From positions 34,260 to 98,259 of the forward strand of contig NZ_CANMIO010000016.1 in the NCBI RefSeq assembly GCF_947497935.1: 64,000 nt of DNA, given 5' to 3'. Source of the stretch: an uncultured Shewanella sp. GTDB taxonomy: Bacteria > Pseudomonadota > Gammaproteobacteria > Enterobacterales > Shewanellaceae. The position numbers and the translations under genes were made by a program. Under the pieces are notes generated by a model. That model saw nothing but the letters and a program-made list of their open reading frames with translations. It had not been told where the DNA came from and ran no database searches. Of the stretch, positions 44,485-53,431 are shown piece by piece (within the stretch, counting starts at the first letter, position 1; each line of letters opens with the position of its first letter).

Positions 44485-44706
44485 GTAACGCAGCATTACA
44501 CCCTGCTGGCTGATATCGAGAACTTCATAGCCATGGTTCTTAGCATCATTAGGAATGTTATTAATCGACTGCGAGCAATCGGTAATCACTTCCAATACTT
44601 CACCCGCTTTTAGTGACTGCATCGCTTCAAGCGTGGCAACCGCTGGGTATGGACAAGGCTCACCGTAAATCTCTAAATTGTAATCGGGTACGATAGATGC
44701 TGGCAT
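44470..44706 (-). CDS. yedF: YedF-like TusA-family sulfur/selenium carrier
   Basis: The 78-residue protein is of the TusA/SirA-like/YedF family, with the CPYP motif (Cys18) and the conserved VATLEAMQSLKAGEVLEVITD. YedF and YedE go together in selenium gene sets. The cysteine probably carries persulfide or selenium between the adjacent YedE transporter and selenoprotein synthesis; that role is an inference from context. The last codons form the first unit of a 12-bp tandem array, and a decayed copy of the tail lies 200 bp downstream. Confidence 0.87.
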   Translation of the reverse strand: MPASIVPDYNLEIYGEPCPYPAVATLEAMQSLKAGEVLEVITDCSQSINNIPNDAKNHGYEVLDISQQGVMLRYLLKK

Positions 44707-44722
44707 AAATTGCTCCTCAGCA

Positions 44723-44750
44723 AAAAATCGGCTCAGGTTAATTGAGCCGA
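44723..44750 (-). terminator. Attenuator or terminator between yedE and yedF
   Basis: TCGGCTCA and TGAGCCGA form an inverted repeat (arms about 44728-44735 and 44743-44750), followed on the minus strand by ATTTTTTG. It sits between the yedE stop and the yedF start, so it probably lowers yedF readthrough. Confidence 0.65.
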
Positions 44751-44791
44751 ATATAAAACATAAATCATTGTTTAATTTTGAAACGGGTTCT

Positions 44792-46081
44792 TTAAGCTTC
44801 TGTGCTAGTCGCTAATTCTTTATTAGCGGCTAACTCTTTATTAGTCGCTAGCTCTTTATTAGCCGCTAGCGCTGCAAGCTTTGCAGTCACCGCTTGTTGC
44901 TGGCTTTTCTGCTTGTTAAAGAATCGCTGTTCCCACATTAGAATCAGCACAAAAGATAAGCCCAGCAATAGATAAGTCACACCTAAGCCACCAAGCGGCC
45001 CAAATACATCCAGTAAGTTTACCTTGTCCCAACTGGTCGCCATAGGCTCGGCAATCGCGTCCCAGTAATAAGCCAATATGGTTGCGCCAATAATGTTACC
45101 TATACCAACCCACCAAAAGTGCACTTGGCCCTCTAATGCGCGGTACATCCAACCCGTTTCACAGCCGCCAGCGATAACGATACCGATACCAAACAGTAAG
45201 CCGCCAATCACCGCATTAGGGCCTGCCCATAAGGTTTTAGGCGTCATGCCCAGCTGCACATAGCTATAAATGCCGATAACGCTGACTGCCATACCTAAGA
45301 TAATCGCCTTAGCCATGTGAGTACGGCCGGTGATCCACATATCTCGAAATGCTGAGGTAAAGCAGATCTGCGCACGCTCAATCAATAGACCAAACATCAT
45401 GCCCATAAACATGGCAATGCCAAGCTTAGTCGAGCTTTGCATCACATACAGCGACAAGCCAATCATGGCCGCAAACACTAGCCAACCTAAGCGAAAACGG
45501 TTTTGTACTTGAGTTGGATTTGCCTTGGCAATTTTCTTCAGGCCGCCTGCTTTTAGCGTGGCAGTTGAGCGGAAAAACGGTAACAAGGTGATCTTAGCGC
45601 CGATATAAGTACCTGCAGCGGCAGCGAAAGCAAAGATCCACGCATGCAAGGTAAACTGTGGAATACCAGTAAAGAAAGCCGCCAAATTACAGCCCATGGC
45701 AAGACGCGCACCAAAGCCGGCAATCATGCCGCCAATCAGTGCCTGTGCAATACGCTTTTTCGAGCTTGGCATACGCAGCTTTAGGTTGTTTGCCCACAGC
45801 ACCGCTGCCATACAGCCGCCAAACATACCGATAATCATCACGCCACCAACACGATCCAGCGGTGTGCCATTAAGGCCGATGATTTTAAAGTACTGCCATG
45901 ACTCCGGCTCTGCACCAAACCATTGCAATACATGGCCACCCCAGCGGGTAAACTCGCCGGTTACCGCCCAAAGCGAGCCTGTAAGACCAAAGAAGTAAGT
46001 CGACAATATTCCCGCCGCAATAACGGCAGCAAAAGGCGACCAGAATTTAATAAAAAACTGATTTTTAAAGGTTAACCACAT
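44792..46081 (-). CDS. yedE: YedE/YeeE-family sulfur/selenium transporter with a repeat tail
   Basis: The 429-residue inner-membrane protein has about ten helices and the two YeeE/YedE (Sulf_transp) repeats, with GARLAMGCNLAAFF and IGIVIAGGCETGWMYRAL as the conserved cysteine-bearing segments. The 'YedE putative selenium transporter' subgroup lies beside selenoprotein genes, as here. It probably imports a selenium or sulfur species for YedF and SelD/SelA; selD is not in the window. The C-terminal ~20 residues are a tandem of NKELA(A/T) encoded by 18-bp repeats, beyond the last helix and so probably cytoplasmic. Confidence 0.87.
   Translation of the reverse strand: MWLTFKNQFFIKFWSPFAAVIAAGILSTYFFGLTGSLWAVTGEFTRWGGHVLQWFGAEPESWQYFKIIGLNGTPLDRVGGVMIIGMFGGCMAAVLWANNLKLRMPSSKKRIAQALIGGMIAGFGARLAMGCNLAAFFTGIPQFTLHAWIFAFAAAAGTYIGAKITLLPFFRSTATLKAGGLKKIAKANPTQVQNRFRLGWLVFAAMIGLSLYVMQSSTKLGIAMFMGMMFGLLIERAQICFTSAFRDMWITGRTHMAKAIILGMAVSVIGIYSYVQLGMTPKTLWAGPNAVIGGLLFGIGIVIAGGCETGWMYRALEGQVHFWWVGIGNIIGATILAYYWDAIAEPMATSWDKVNLLDVFGPLGGLGVTYLLLGLSFVLILMWEQRFFNKQKSQQQAVTAKLAALAANKELATNKELAANKELATSTEA
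44807..44871. repeat. In-frame 18-bp tandem repeat at the yedE 3' end
   Basis: About three and a half units of GCTAACTCTTTATTAG-type sequence encode NKELAA/NKELAT on the minus strand. The unit is a multiple of three, so copy number can change without frameshift. Confidence 0.9.
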
Positions 46082-46148
46082 ATTTAAAACTTACCAACTC
46101 ACATGAAACACTTAAAGCACCCCCTAATAGGTAAAATTAAAAACTTAA

Positions 46149-47012
46149 CTAGATCACTGCCAAGTTATTATTTTCAACATTAGTGAGTGTTTCATTACAT
46201 AAATACAACCTTTCAGGATGGGTATATATTGTCACCCGATTTTCACGGCAAAACCCAACCAAGGTAATATTCGATCTGTTTGCGATATCAATCGCTAACG
46301 AAGTTGCTGAAGAAATTGCAAATATAATACTAATATTTGAAATAGCTGCTTTTTGCACCATTTCAAAACTGGCTCGACTGGTTAATAACAAGGCCGAATG
46401 ACGAGTCTGCTTATCGATACTGATATGACCAATTAACTTATCGAGTGCGACATGACGCCCCACATCTTCGAAGCAGCACATAATATCACCTTCTGCCGAC
46501 AACATGGCAGCAGCATGTGTGGCTCCGGTCAAATTAAATGCATTTTGATGCTTGTGTAGGTTAGATAAGGCCAACTTCAAACTATTTAGATCGAATCTTG
46601 CAGTGTCTGTGACCTTTACAATTGGCTTAACGGTTTGCTCTATCTGCTCGATACCACAAAGGCCACAGCCTGTGCGGCCAGCAAGACTACGGCGATGTTG
46701 CTTGAGCTGCATAAAACAGCGCTGTGAAACCTCGATATGCACCAGCACCCCGGAGGCGATGGTTTCAATCTCAACCGAACGAATATCGTGTACGCTTTCA
46801 ATAATGGATTCTGACAAGCTAAAACCAATGGCAAACTCTTTTAATGCGGTTGGGCAAGCCATCATCACCACATGAGAAATACCATTATAAATCAGTGCGA
46901 CTCTCACCTCTTTCGCCACGGTTTCTATTAATGACTGCTCTCTATCATTACGAAAACACGTCACAGAAGCGTGCTCAGTAATATTGTTTAAGCCACATAC
47001 AAGTTCCGTCAT
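46149..47012 (-). CDS. fdhD: FdhD, sulfurtransferase for formate dehydrogenase
   Basis: The 287-residue protein has the FdhD core: the catalytic CGLCG (about 116-120, RTGCGLCGIEQI), ATHAAAMLSAEGDIMCCFEDVGRHVALDKLIG and the C-terminal ISSATSLAIDIANRSNITLVGFCRENRVTIYT. It carries sulfur from IscS to the Mo-bis-MGD cofactor, which becomes the sulfido ligand needed for formate oxidation. It lies between yedE and selC in the Fdh/selenium block and is transcribed in the same direction as fdhABC. Confidence 0.93.
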   Translation of the reverse strand: MTELVCGLNNITEHASVTCFRNDREQSLIETVAKEVRVALIYNGISHVVMMACPTALKEFAIGFSLSESIIESVHDIRSVEIETIASGVLVHIEVSQRCFMQLKQHRRSLAGRTGCGLCGIEQIEQTVKPIVKVTDTARFDLNSLKLALSNLHKHQNAFNLTGATHAAAMLSAEGDIMCCFEDVGRHVALDKLIGHISIDKQTRHSALLLTSRASFEMVQKAAISNISIIFAISSATSLAIDIANRSNITLVGFCRENRVTIYTHPERLYLCNETLTNVENNNLAVI

Positions 47013-47288
47013 AAAGCTGTTCCATTTCTTATATTAAATATGATCCCACTAAGCGCGTTAAATATTGCCAAATGGATAGATGTAAATAGGACTCACATTT
47101 GGAAAACATATAAGTCGATTAATATCATTTATAAAAACACTGATTCTGGCTGAGCCATGTTTTAACTATTTGGTAAATAATGTCCCACTCTTCACGGCTA
47201 TTACCGATAAATAGTATTGGCACTCACAGTTAATAAAGTTTGTCGCTAGCCACTATTGTTTAGCCAAATACAATTACCTATTATTCGC

Positions 47289-47406
47289 CGCAAGTGATAC
47301 GGAAGAACGTCGTTTCCGGTGAAACGTCTGGATTTCAAATCCAGGTGGGGCTGCCAGCAGTCCCGGGTAGGTTCAACTCCTATGTTCTTCCGCCAAATCA
47401 CTTGCG
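47289..47406. repeat. Inverted repeat enclosing the tRNA-Sec gene
   Basis: CGCAAGTGAT at 47289-47298 is the exact inverted copy of ATCACTTGCG at 47397-47406, directly outside the acceptor stem. In the primary transcript it would extend the acceptor stem by about ten pairs. It has no T tract and lies in selB coding sequence on the right side. Confidence 0.75.
47301..47395 (+). tRNA. selC: tRNA-Sec (UCA anticodon)
   Basis: The gene folds as a selenocysteine tRNA: an 8-bp acceptor stem (GGAAGAAC with GTTCTTCC), a long extra arm (CCAGGTGGGGCTGCCAGCAG region), a T loop GTTCAACTC, anticodon stem CTGGA/TCCAG with the loop TTTCAAA and anticodon TCA at 47335-47337, discriminator G and encoded CCA at 47393-47395. 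The length of 95 nt is typical of selC. It reads the UGA in fdhA. Its last 23 nt lie antisense to the end of selB. Confidence 0.97.
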
Positions 47407-49292
47407 ATAAATATGCTGCCATCTCTTATCACTCTCGAATTATCTTTCTTCTTGCGCCAAGTCAGCCCGCTGCGGTCATAAAACTCCAACAACTGAATAC
47501 TGGCTTTGCGGCCAAGCTTAATGATTGAATTGAAATCAGCAGTCTTGATCTCACCACTAACCTTGATTTGATTGCGGATCACATCAGCGTAGAAATACAG
47601 GCTTTCGGTGAGCATAAAGCGGTCTTTAATAATCGCCGATAGATACCCTAGCTGAATGAGCTTACGGCACAGGCCGCGCACTACCGTCAACTCAAGGTTG
47701 AGCGCTTGAGCTAAGTCTGATGACCATAACGGGCCGTTAGCGCTAAGCATCTGCTGCTTTATCTGCGACCACAGCTGCTTCTCAGCATCCGACAACGCCA
47801 AGTTATGCCGTGGCAAATGCAGTAAGCCGCGGGTACTTTGCAGCTGTTTTTGCTCTCTAAGTCCATCAGTTAGTTTCAACAGCACTGGCAGTGGGTATTG
47901 GTTATGAGTCATGCGCTGCAGGCGATTAATGCTCAAACCTAATAGCTCAGGCGACTGCTGATGATAATCGGCAATTAACGTCAGTAACTGAGCTTCTATC
48001 TGCTGTTGTAATCCGCTTGATAACAGATAACCATCGAGGCTAATCACCTGCTCGCCAACCAAACAGCAAGCTTGCTCCGTTAACTGATTGGCCCACATAA
48101 AAGCGGACTTCTGCACGCAATGATGGTTTATTTGCACCTGTAAACTGGCCGTTAGCGAGCCGCACTGTTTAAGGTTTTCTAAGTAAGCTAAGCGCTCAAT
48201 GCTGCGCTTAGCTCGCGTTGGCGGGTTAATGTCTAATACTCGCAGCGCGCCTAAAGTGGTTTTAGCGGCGCTGTCGCGCACGACGATCCTATCTTGCTCG
48301 ACAGAGCCCAATGACTGCTCACATTGCAGCTCAACCAAGGCGCTACCGTCTGCTAGATTTTGCAGTAAGCCTAAACGCGCCGTAGTGTGGCGATTACCAA
48401 GATGCACTTGCACACTTTGCCAATGCTTAAACGGCAGACAAGATTCAAATACGCCACAAATGACTTTTGGCTCAGCAATGACAGGCTCAGCCACTGGTTC
48501 CAAAGCTGTTAGCCAGTCACCTCGTGCTGCACCGCGGTGTTGATCGACTCCAGTAATATTCAGCGCCACGCGCTGACAATGATGAGCGCGATCACTCACT
48601 CGGCCTTGGCTGTGCAGGGTTCTGACTTTCACCGCTTTACGCTGGCCCGATAGATACAGGTTTTGCCCTTGGCTCACTTGACCGCTAATCACAGTTCCGG
48701 TTACCACAAGACCCGCGCCTTTGACGCTAAAGGCTCGGTCGATTGCCATACGAAAGCTGGCTTGCTCGCGAGTCTGCTTAAGACTTGCCATTTGCGCCTC
48801 GGCGAGCTGAGTAATCGCCAGACTTAGCTCATCGATACCGAAGCCTGTTTGCGCAGACACTAAGTAAATATCACTTTGTCTTTGATACTTTGCCAATAAC
48901 TCACTCACCTCAAGCTTGACCATCTCGGCGCGTTCGCTGTCGACTTTATCTTGCTTGGTTAACACCACGATTAAGTGCTCAAGATTAAGTAGCTGCAGAA
49001 TGGCTAAATGCTCATGGGTTTGCGGCATCACGCCGTCATCACAACTGATTATCAAGAGCGCATGTTTGGCGCAGCTCACTCCTGCTAGCATGGTATTGAT
49101 AAACTTGCTGTGGCCCGGCACATCGACAAAGGCTAAGCGCTCGCCATCAGATAAATCCATAAAGGCGTAGCCCAGCTCGATGGTCATGCCACGCTGCTTC
49201 TCTTCCGGTAAACGGTCGGCATCGGTGCCTGTTAGTGCTTGAATGAGGCTGGTTTTGCCGTGGTCAACATGACCTGCAGTCACAATAATCAT
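47373..49292 (-). CDS. selB: Selenocysteine-specific elongation factor SelB
   Basis: The 639-residue protein has an N-terminal GTPase domain with GHVDHGKTS (P loop, about 7-15), DVPGHSKF, TKQDK and then EF-Tu-like domains II and III, followed by C-terminal winged-helix domains (about 400-630) that bind the SECIS hairpin. It brings Sec-tRNA to the UGA of fdhA. It overlaps selA by four bases (ATGA). The last seven codons (DLAEEHRS and stop) overlap the acceptor end of selC on the opposite strand. Confidence 0.96.
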   Translation of the reverse strand: MIIVTAGHVDHGKTSLIQALTGTDADRLPEEKQRGMTIELGYAFMDLSDGERLAFVDVPGHSKFINTMLAGVSCAKHALLIISCDDGVMPQTHEHLAILQLLNLEHLIVVLTKQDKVDSERAEMVKLEVSELLAKYQRQSDIYLVSAQTGFGIDELSLAITQLAEAQMASLKQTREQASFRMAIDRAFSVKGAGLVVTGTVISGQVSQGQNLYLSGQRKAVKVRTLHSQGRVSDRAHHCQRVALNITGVDQHRGAARGDWLTALEPVAEPVIAEPKVICGVFESCLPFKHWQSVQVHLGNRHTTARLGLLQNLADGSALVELQCEQSLGSVEQDRIVVRDSAAKTTLGALRVLDINPPTRAKRSIERLAYLENLKQCGSLTASLQVQINHHCVQKSAFMWANQLTEQACCLVGEQVISLDGYLLSSGLQQQIEAQLLTLIADYHQQSPELLGLSINRLQRMTHNQYPLPVLLKLTDGLREQKQLQSTRGLLHLPRHNLALSDAEKQLWSQIKQQMLSANGPLWSSDLAQALNLELTVVRGLCRKLIQLGYLSAIIKDRFMLTESLYFYADVIRNQIKVSGEIKTADFNSIIKLGRKASIQLLEFYDRSGLTWRKKKDNSRVIRDGSIFIASDLAEEHRS

Positions 49293-50758
49293 GATGCGGC
49301 CTCCACGGTTTTCACCTCAAAGTTGAGTAGGCTTGTTGTCAGCACCTCGATAAGCTGGCTGTCACTGTCAGCGCCGCGCAAGTCTAACCACAACTGATTA
49401 GCGGTAATCCGGCCAATAATTGGCAAGCTGGCGGCTTTAAAATGCTTATCCAGCTGCAACACATTTGGCGAGTGTTTCTGTTTGCTAGCGTTAGTATTAA
49501 CAGCAAAACACAGCGCGACAGAATCAAGCAGCACATCAGGCTGTGAGCCGCTACCCACTTGGGTTTGGCAAGCTTGAATCGTCACATCAAACAAACTGGT
49601 GTTGCCGCTATCGGCTAATTGCTGCTGAAGCTTTTGTGCAAGCTGCTCTAGTTCAACCAACGGACGAGATAGTTTTCTAAAGATAGGTAACTGCGTATCT
49701 AGCGCCTGAGGATTGCGGTACTGCATTAAGGTCGCTTCAAGCGCAGCCAAAGTCATTTTATCGCAGCGCAGTGCGCGCTTTAGTGGGTGCGCTTGCAGCT
49801 TAGCAATCAGCTCCGCATCACCAACCACTAAACCTGCTTGCGGTCCGCCGAGGAGCTTGTCACCAGAAAAACTCACCAGATTAACGCCGTCTTTTAGCAT
49901 CTGCTGCGGCATTGGCTCTTTTGATAAACCAAAGCGTGACAGATCCGTCAGTGCACCACTACCAAGGTCGGAGATCAGTGCGATACCTTTCTCTTTACAT
50001 AAAGCCGCAAGCTCCGCTTCTTCGGTGACTTTTGTAAAACCACTAATATGATAATTACTGGTGTGCACCTTCATAATTGCGGCGGTGTTTTCAGTAATCG
50101 CTGCGGCGTAATCTTTAAGGTGAGTGCGATTAGTACAACCCACTTCCACCAGCTTGCAACCCGCCTGCGCCATAATATCCGGGATACGAAACGCGCCGCC
50201 AATCTCCACCAGCTCACCGCGAGACACTATCACCTCTTTACCGGCGGCGGTCGCGGCCAGCATCAATAAAACCGCTGCTGCGTTGTTATTAACGATGCAG
50301 CAACTGTCTGCGTCCGTTAGCTCATGAATAAGCGCCGATACTGCGCTGTCACGGTGACCACGCTTGCCTTGGCCCATATCAAACTCTAGTGGCACTGGGC
50401 TGCGCATCACTTGGGTGACCGCATCAATCGCCGCTTCACACATCTGCGAGCGCCCGAGGTTGGTGTGCAATATGGTGCCGGTAAGGTTAATGACTGGGCT
50501 CATGCTTTGACGCTGGGCTTTATCAATCCGACAGGCTAACTCTGCGCTAATATTAGCTGAATCTAAACACCAGCTTGGCAAGCTTTGGCTACTGGTGATT
50601 TGCTGACGTGCATCGTCAAGCATTTGCGCCAATAAGGATTTAATCCAGGGCTTTCCCTGCTGGTCGATAAAACCTATCACTTGAGGTATCAGCAGCAAGC
50701 TGTCCATTGCAGGTAAACAACGGTATAGGGCTTGAGTGGAGTTGATAGCTTGAGTCAT
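49289..50758 (-). CDS. selA: L-seryl-tRNA(Sec) selenium transferase SelA
   Basis: The 489-residue PLP enzyme has the SelA pattern: INLTGTILHTNLGRS, a Gly-rich CCIVNNNAAAVLLML segment, and FSGDKLLGGPQAG with the PLP-binding lysine at about 298. It turns seryl-tRNA(Sec) into selenocysteinyl-tRNA using selenophosphate. It is the first gene of the selAB pair on the minus strand. The selenophosphate synthetase gene selD must be elsewhere, as it is not in this window. Confidence 0.96.
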   Translation of the reverse strand: MTQAINSTQALYRCLPAMDSLLLIPQVIGFIDQQGKPWIKSLLAQMLDDARQQITSSQSLPSWCLDSANISAELACRIDKAQRQSMSPVINLTGTILHTNLGRSQMCEAAIDAVTQVMRSPVPLEFDMGQGKRGHRDSAVSALIHELTDADSCCIVNNNAAAVLLMLAATAAGKEVIVSRGELVEIGGAFRIPDIMAQAGCKLVEVGCTNRTHLKDYAAAITENTAAIMKVHTSNYHISGFTKVTEEAELAALCKEKGIALISDLGSGALTDLSRFGLSKEPMPQQMLKDGVNLVSFSGDKLLGGPQAGLVVGDAELIAKLQAHPLKRALRCDKMTLAALEATLMQYRNPQALDTQLPIFRKLSRPLVELEQLAQKLQQQLADSGNTSLFDVTIQACQTQVGSGSQPDVLLDSVALCFAVNTNASKQKHSPNVLQLDKHFKAASLPIIGRITANQLWLDLRGADSDSQLIEVLTTSLLNFEVKTVEAAS

Positions 50759-50807
50759 AGGTCTTCGTCTAATTATTTGAATGATTTTGAATCGATTTAG
50801 ATTTAAT

Positions 50808-50834
50808 AAAAGAGCCGCAGCGAAATGCGGCTCT
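50808..50834 (-). terminator. Terminator between fdhE and selA
   Basis: AGAGCCGCA and TGCGGCTCT pair around a 6-nt loop, followed on the minus strand by TTTTATT. It ends the fdhABCE transcript before selA. Confidence 0.85.
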
Positions 50835-50884
50835 TGCTTACGAATAAACTTAAAAGTTGCTTACTGCCTGTTGATTACAGCTGG

Positions 50885-51874
50885 CTAGTGGATATCACCG
50901 ACTTTAGGCTGAGGCTCTTTACTTAGCTGAGGCTCTTTACTTAGCTGAGGCTCTACTTCTTGCTCATGAGCAAGCAGCAGCGGATTCACCGTGGTTGCGC
51001 TGTATCCTTGCTCAACCAAATGGCTGTCCATCACTAAGGTCGCCAAGTCGTCGGCTGCCACTTCCAGTCTTGGGTTGATGTCGGTAAAGAACATCTTGGT
51101 ATAACCCTGACAGGTGTCGCAGCTTTCTACCCGAATAGCGGCATTAGTTTCGGTTTCAGCCCACAAGAACACGCCCTTGCTTTCGCCGCATGATGTGCAC
51201 TCGGCGCGCACTTCATGCCACTCGGTTTCACACAAGCTGCAATGCAGGTATCGCAGACCAACACGCGGCTCTTCTTTGATAACGCTACCTACTGGGTGGC
51301 TACCACACACTGGGCATAAGCGTTTATGCGCCTCAGCCTCATCTGCCAAGGTTTGGGCAACATTCACCGCCCAATGTGACCAGTACACTGACAGCGCCGC
51401 CCAGATAAACAGGCTGTACTGCGCTGGCACTTCGGCAAAGCGGCCGCCAAGCATCGACTGGGCATAACCTTGCAGTACATCGGCCTTAACTTTAGCCAGT
51501 TCCTTTAGTACCACATGCAAGTCAGTACTGACTTTAGGCATAAGCTCACTAATCAGCTCCAGCAATACCGACTGCCAATAATTGCCCCACTCAAAATGCT
51601 GCTGCGCCATCGGCTGACTTTGGCTTAGATCTAACTTTGGCAGAGGGCCAAAGCAGCTCTTTGCCGCCTCACCATAAAGTGCCGCTACCTTTTCTTGGGC
51701 GCCCACTAATTGCTCAAGTAAGCCAAAGTACTCAGTTAATTCAGACTCTTCAGCGAGCTCTGCAAGTCGCTTAGCGCGAAATTGATAAACGGCTTTTGGG
51801 TCAGCTGCGATCACGGTTTTAATGTCCAATGACTGACCAGGGATCTTTTCAGCGTCGAGTATTGCTGTGCTCAT
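50885..51874 (-). CDS. fdhE: FdhE, formate dehydrogenase accessory protein
   Basis: The 329-residue cytosolic protein carries the FdhE zinc-ribbon region (about 190-270) with several CXXC pairs: CPVCGSH, CSLCETEW, CTSCGESK and CDTCQGYT. It helps mature the respiratory formate dehydrogenase before Tat export. It is the fourth gene in the fdhABCE operon, starting two bases after the fdhC stop. The C-terminal ~25 residues are a repeat tail (EPQLSK units) coded by an 18-bp DNA repeat, which is not part of the family core. Confidence 0.92.
   Translation of the reverse strand: MSTAILDAEKIPGQSLDIKTVIAADPKAVYQFRAKRLAELAEESELTEYFGLLEQLVGAQEKVAALYGEAAKSCFGPLPKLDLSQSQPMAQQHFEWGNYWQSVLLELISELMPKVSTDLHVVLKELAKVKADVLQGYAQSMLGGRFAEVPAQYSLFIWAALSVYWSHWAVNVAQTLADEAEAHKRLCPVCGSHPVGSVIKEEPRVGLRYLHCSLCETEWHEVRAECTSCGESKGVFLWAETETNAAIRVESCDTCQGYTKMFFTDINPRLEVAADDLATLVMDSHLVEQGYSATTVNPLLLAHEQEVEPQLSKEPQLSKEPQPKVGDIH
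50906..50958. repeat. In-frame 18-bp tandem repeat at the fdhE 3' end
   Basis: Nearly three units of GCTGAGGCTCTTTACTTA encode EPQLSK on the minus strand. The array lies in the last 25 codons, so the reading frame survives copy number change. Confidence 0.9.
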
Positions 51875-51876
51875 AA

Positions 51877-52521
51877 TTAGTGTTTTTCCTGCTTATTAGT
51901 CTTTAATTCAGGATCGTTTAACATGTTAGGGTGATGCTTCTTGCACCAAGCCCGCGACACATAGCCGTACAACATGCCAGCAACCGATCCTTCTACCCAC
52001 GTTGCCATCCAAAAGTGCACAATCACGAAGATCAACATGATCACGGCGCAGATTGCGTGGATCAAAATCGCCCACTGAATAGCAATTGCTTCAAAGTAAG
52101 GGGCAAAGTAAGGCTGCCACATCATGATGCCGGTAATCGTCAACGCGATTGAGGTCACCACGAAGGTACGGAACAGCACTTTTTGACCTGGGTTGTAATG
52201 GCCGATAGCAGGGATCTTGTCCTCGTTTTCGAACATCACGTCCTTGATAGCTAACATCCATGTCAGGTCGTTCTTTTCCCACTTGTTATGGTGGTAATAG
52301 CGCACCAACATCACCATTAACGGCAGGCACATCAGCAAGCCGGCAATTGGGTGAACAAAGCGCGCCATCTGTGGCGTACCTGCAATCGATCCCAACCATT
52401 GAAATGATGGGAAGAAGAAAGCAAAGCCGGTTAGGAATGTCACCAAACCTGCTGCAACCACAAACCAGTGACAGATGCGGTCGAACAACTTATGGCGCAA
52501 AATCATATTCTGCTTATGCAT
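51877..52521 (-). CDS. fdhC: FdhC, formate dehydrogenase cytochrome b556 subunit
   Basis: The 214-residue protein has four membrane helices (about 17-37, 52-72, 115-135 and 148-172) with histidines at helix ends (RICHWFVV, ARFVHPIAG, ILIHAICA, VIVHFWMAT) that can bind two hemes b. It anchors FdhAB to the membrane and moves electrons from formate to the quinone pool. It follows fdhB by five bases in the operon. Confidence 0.92.
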   Translation of the reverse strand: MHKQNMILRHKLFDRICHWFVVAAGLVTFLTGFAFFFPSFQWLGSIAGTPQMARFVHPIAGLLMCLPLMVMLVRYYHHNKWEKNDLTWMLAIKDVMFENEDKIPAIGHYNPGQKVLFRTFVVTSIALTITGIMMWQPYFAPYFEAIAIQWAILIHAICAVIMLIFVIVHFWMATWVEGSVAGMLYGYVSRAWCKKHHPNMLNDPELKTNKQEKH

Positions 52522-52526
52522 GAGCG

Positions 52527-53429
52527 TTACTCCTTATCTGACTTATCTGAGTGAGTGTGGTCGAACGCTGCTGGCTCGTCCTCTTCAACAAGGTTACGAC
52601 CCACTGTAATGCGGTGCAAACACGCAACAGCAACTGTTGCCATGATGCCCGCCGCACCCAATGGTTTAACCACGTCTTGCCATAACTTAACTGGCACACT
52701 CGTTTTCGGATCCGCTGGTAAGCCATAGTCTTGCGGCTTATTGATGTCATGCAAAATCATGATCATGCCTGTACCACCCACACCTTCTGGGTTGTATAGG
52801 CCGGCATTAACATAGCCACGCTTACGCAGTTCTTTAATTCGTAAGTCGGCAATAAACAGCATGTCTTCACGGGTGCCGTACTTCAGTGCGCCTGTGATAC
52901 AAGACTTCACACAAGCTGGCTCTTGGCCTACTTGGATCCGGTCTGAACACATGGTGCACTTGTAGGCCTTTTGATCGATAGGGTCGAGTCTTGGTACATC
53001 GAACGGACAAGCCGACACGCAGTAGCCACAACCAGTACACTTATCAGAATCAAAATCCACCACACCGTTTGCACGCTGCACAATGGCACCTTTAGTCGAA
53101 CAAGCGGTTAAACAAGCTGGATCGTCACAGTGCATACATGCGCTGTGGGCGAAACGCCAATTTAGCTTGTTATCTCGCTCAACTTCTTGGTACTTCATCA
53201 GCGTCCAACACTCAGAAGACAGGTCCATTGGGTTCTGGTAAGAACCTTGGAAGCTCCCCACTGGTGCACGCAGATCGTTCCATTCAGAACACGAAACCTG
53301 ACACGCTTTACAGCCATTACACTTAGTGGCGTCGAATAACTTAGCCACCTTACTTAACTTACGTCGTACCTGCGCTGCAGGAGTGAGCTCTGATGTGCCA
53401 GAGCTTAAAATGATATCTTGAGCAGACAT
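52527..53429 (-). CDS. fdhB: FdhB, formate dehydrogenase iron-sulfur subunit
   Basis: The 300-residue protein has four [4Fe-4S] binding groups: CNGCKACQVSC, CMHCDDPACLTAC, CTGCGYCVSAC and CTMCSDRIQVGQEPACVKSC, the FdnH/HybA type. A C-terminal membrane helix at about 247-270 (LGAAGIMATVAVACL) anchors it to FdhC from the periplasm. No signal peptide is seen, so it is exported with FdhA through the Tat system. It starts three bases after the fdhA stop. Confidence 0.94.
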   Translation of the reverse strand: MSAQDIILSSGTSELTPAAQVRRKLSKVAKLFDATKCNGCKACQVSCSEWNDLRAPVGSFQGSYQNPMDLSSECWTLMKYQEVERDNKLNWRFAHSACMHCDDPACLTACSTKGAIVQRANGVVDFDSDKCTGCGYCVSACPFDVPRLDPIDQKAYKCTMCSDRIQVGQEPACVKSCITGALKYGTREDMLFIADLRIKELRKRGYVNAGLYNPEGVGGTGMIMILHDINKPQDYGLPADPKTSVPVKLWQDVVKPLGAAGIMATVAVACLHRITVGRNLVEEDEPAAFDHTHSDKSDKE

Positions 53430-53431
53430 GA

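Noticed and set aside
44308..44613. Plus-strand ORF with a long run of LFLK repeats
   Set aside because: It is the antisense reading of the 12-bp array and of yedF. The repeats keep the frame open by chance; there is no ribosome-binding site, and the protein would be low-complexity.
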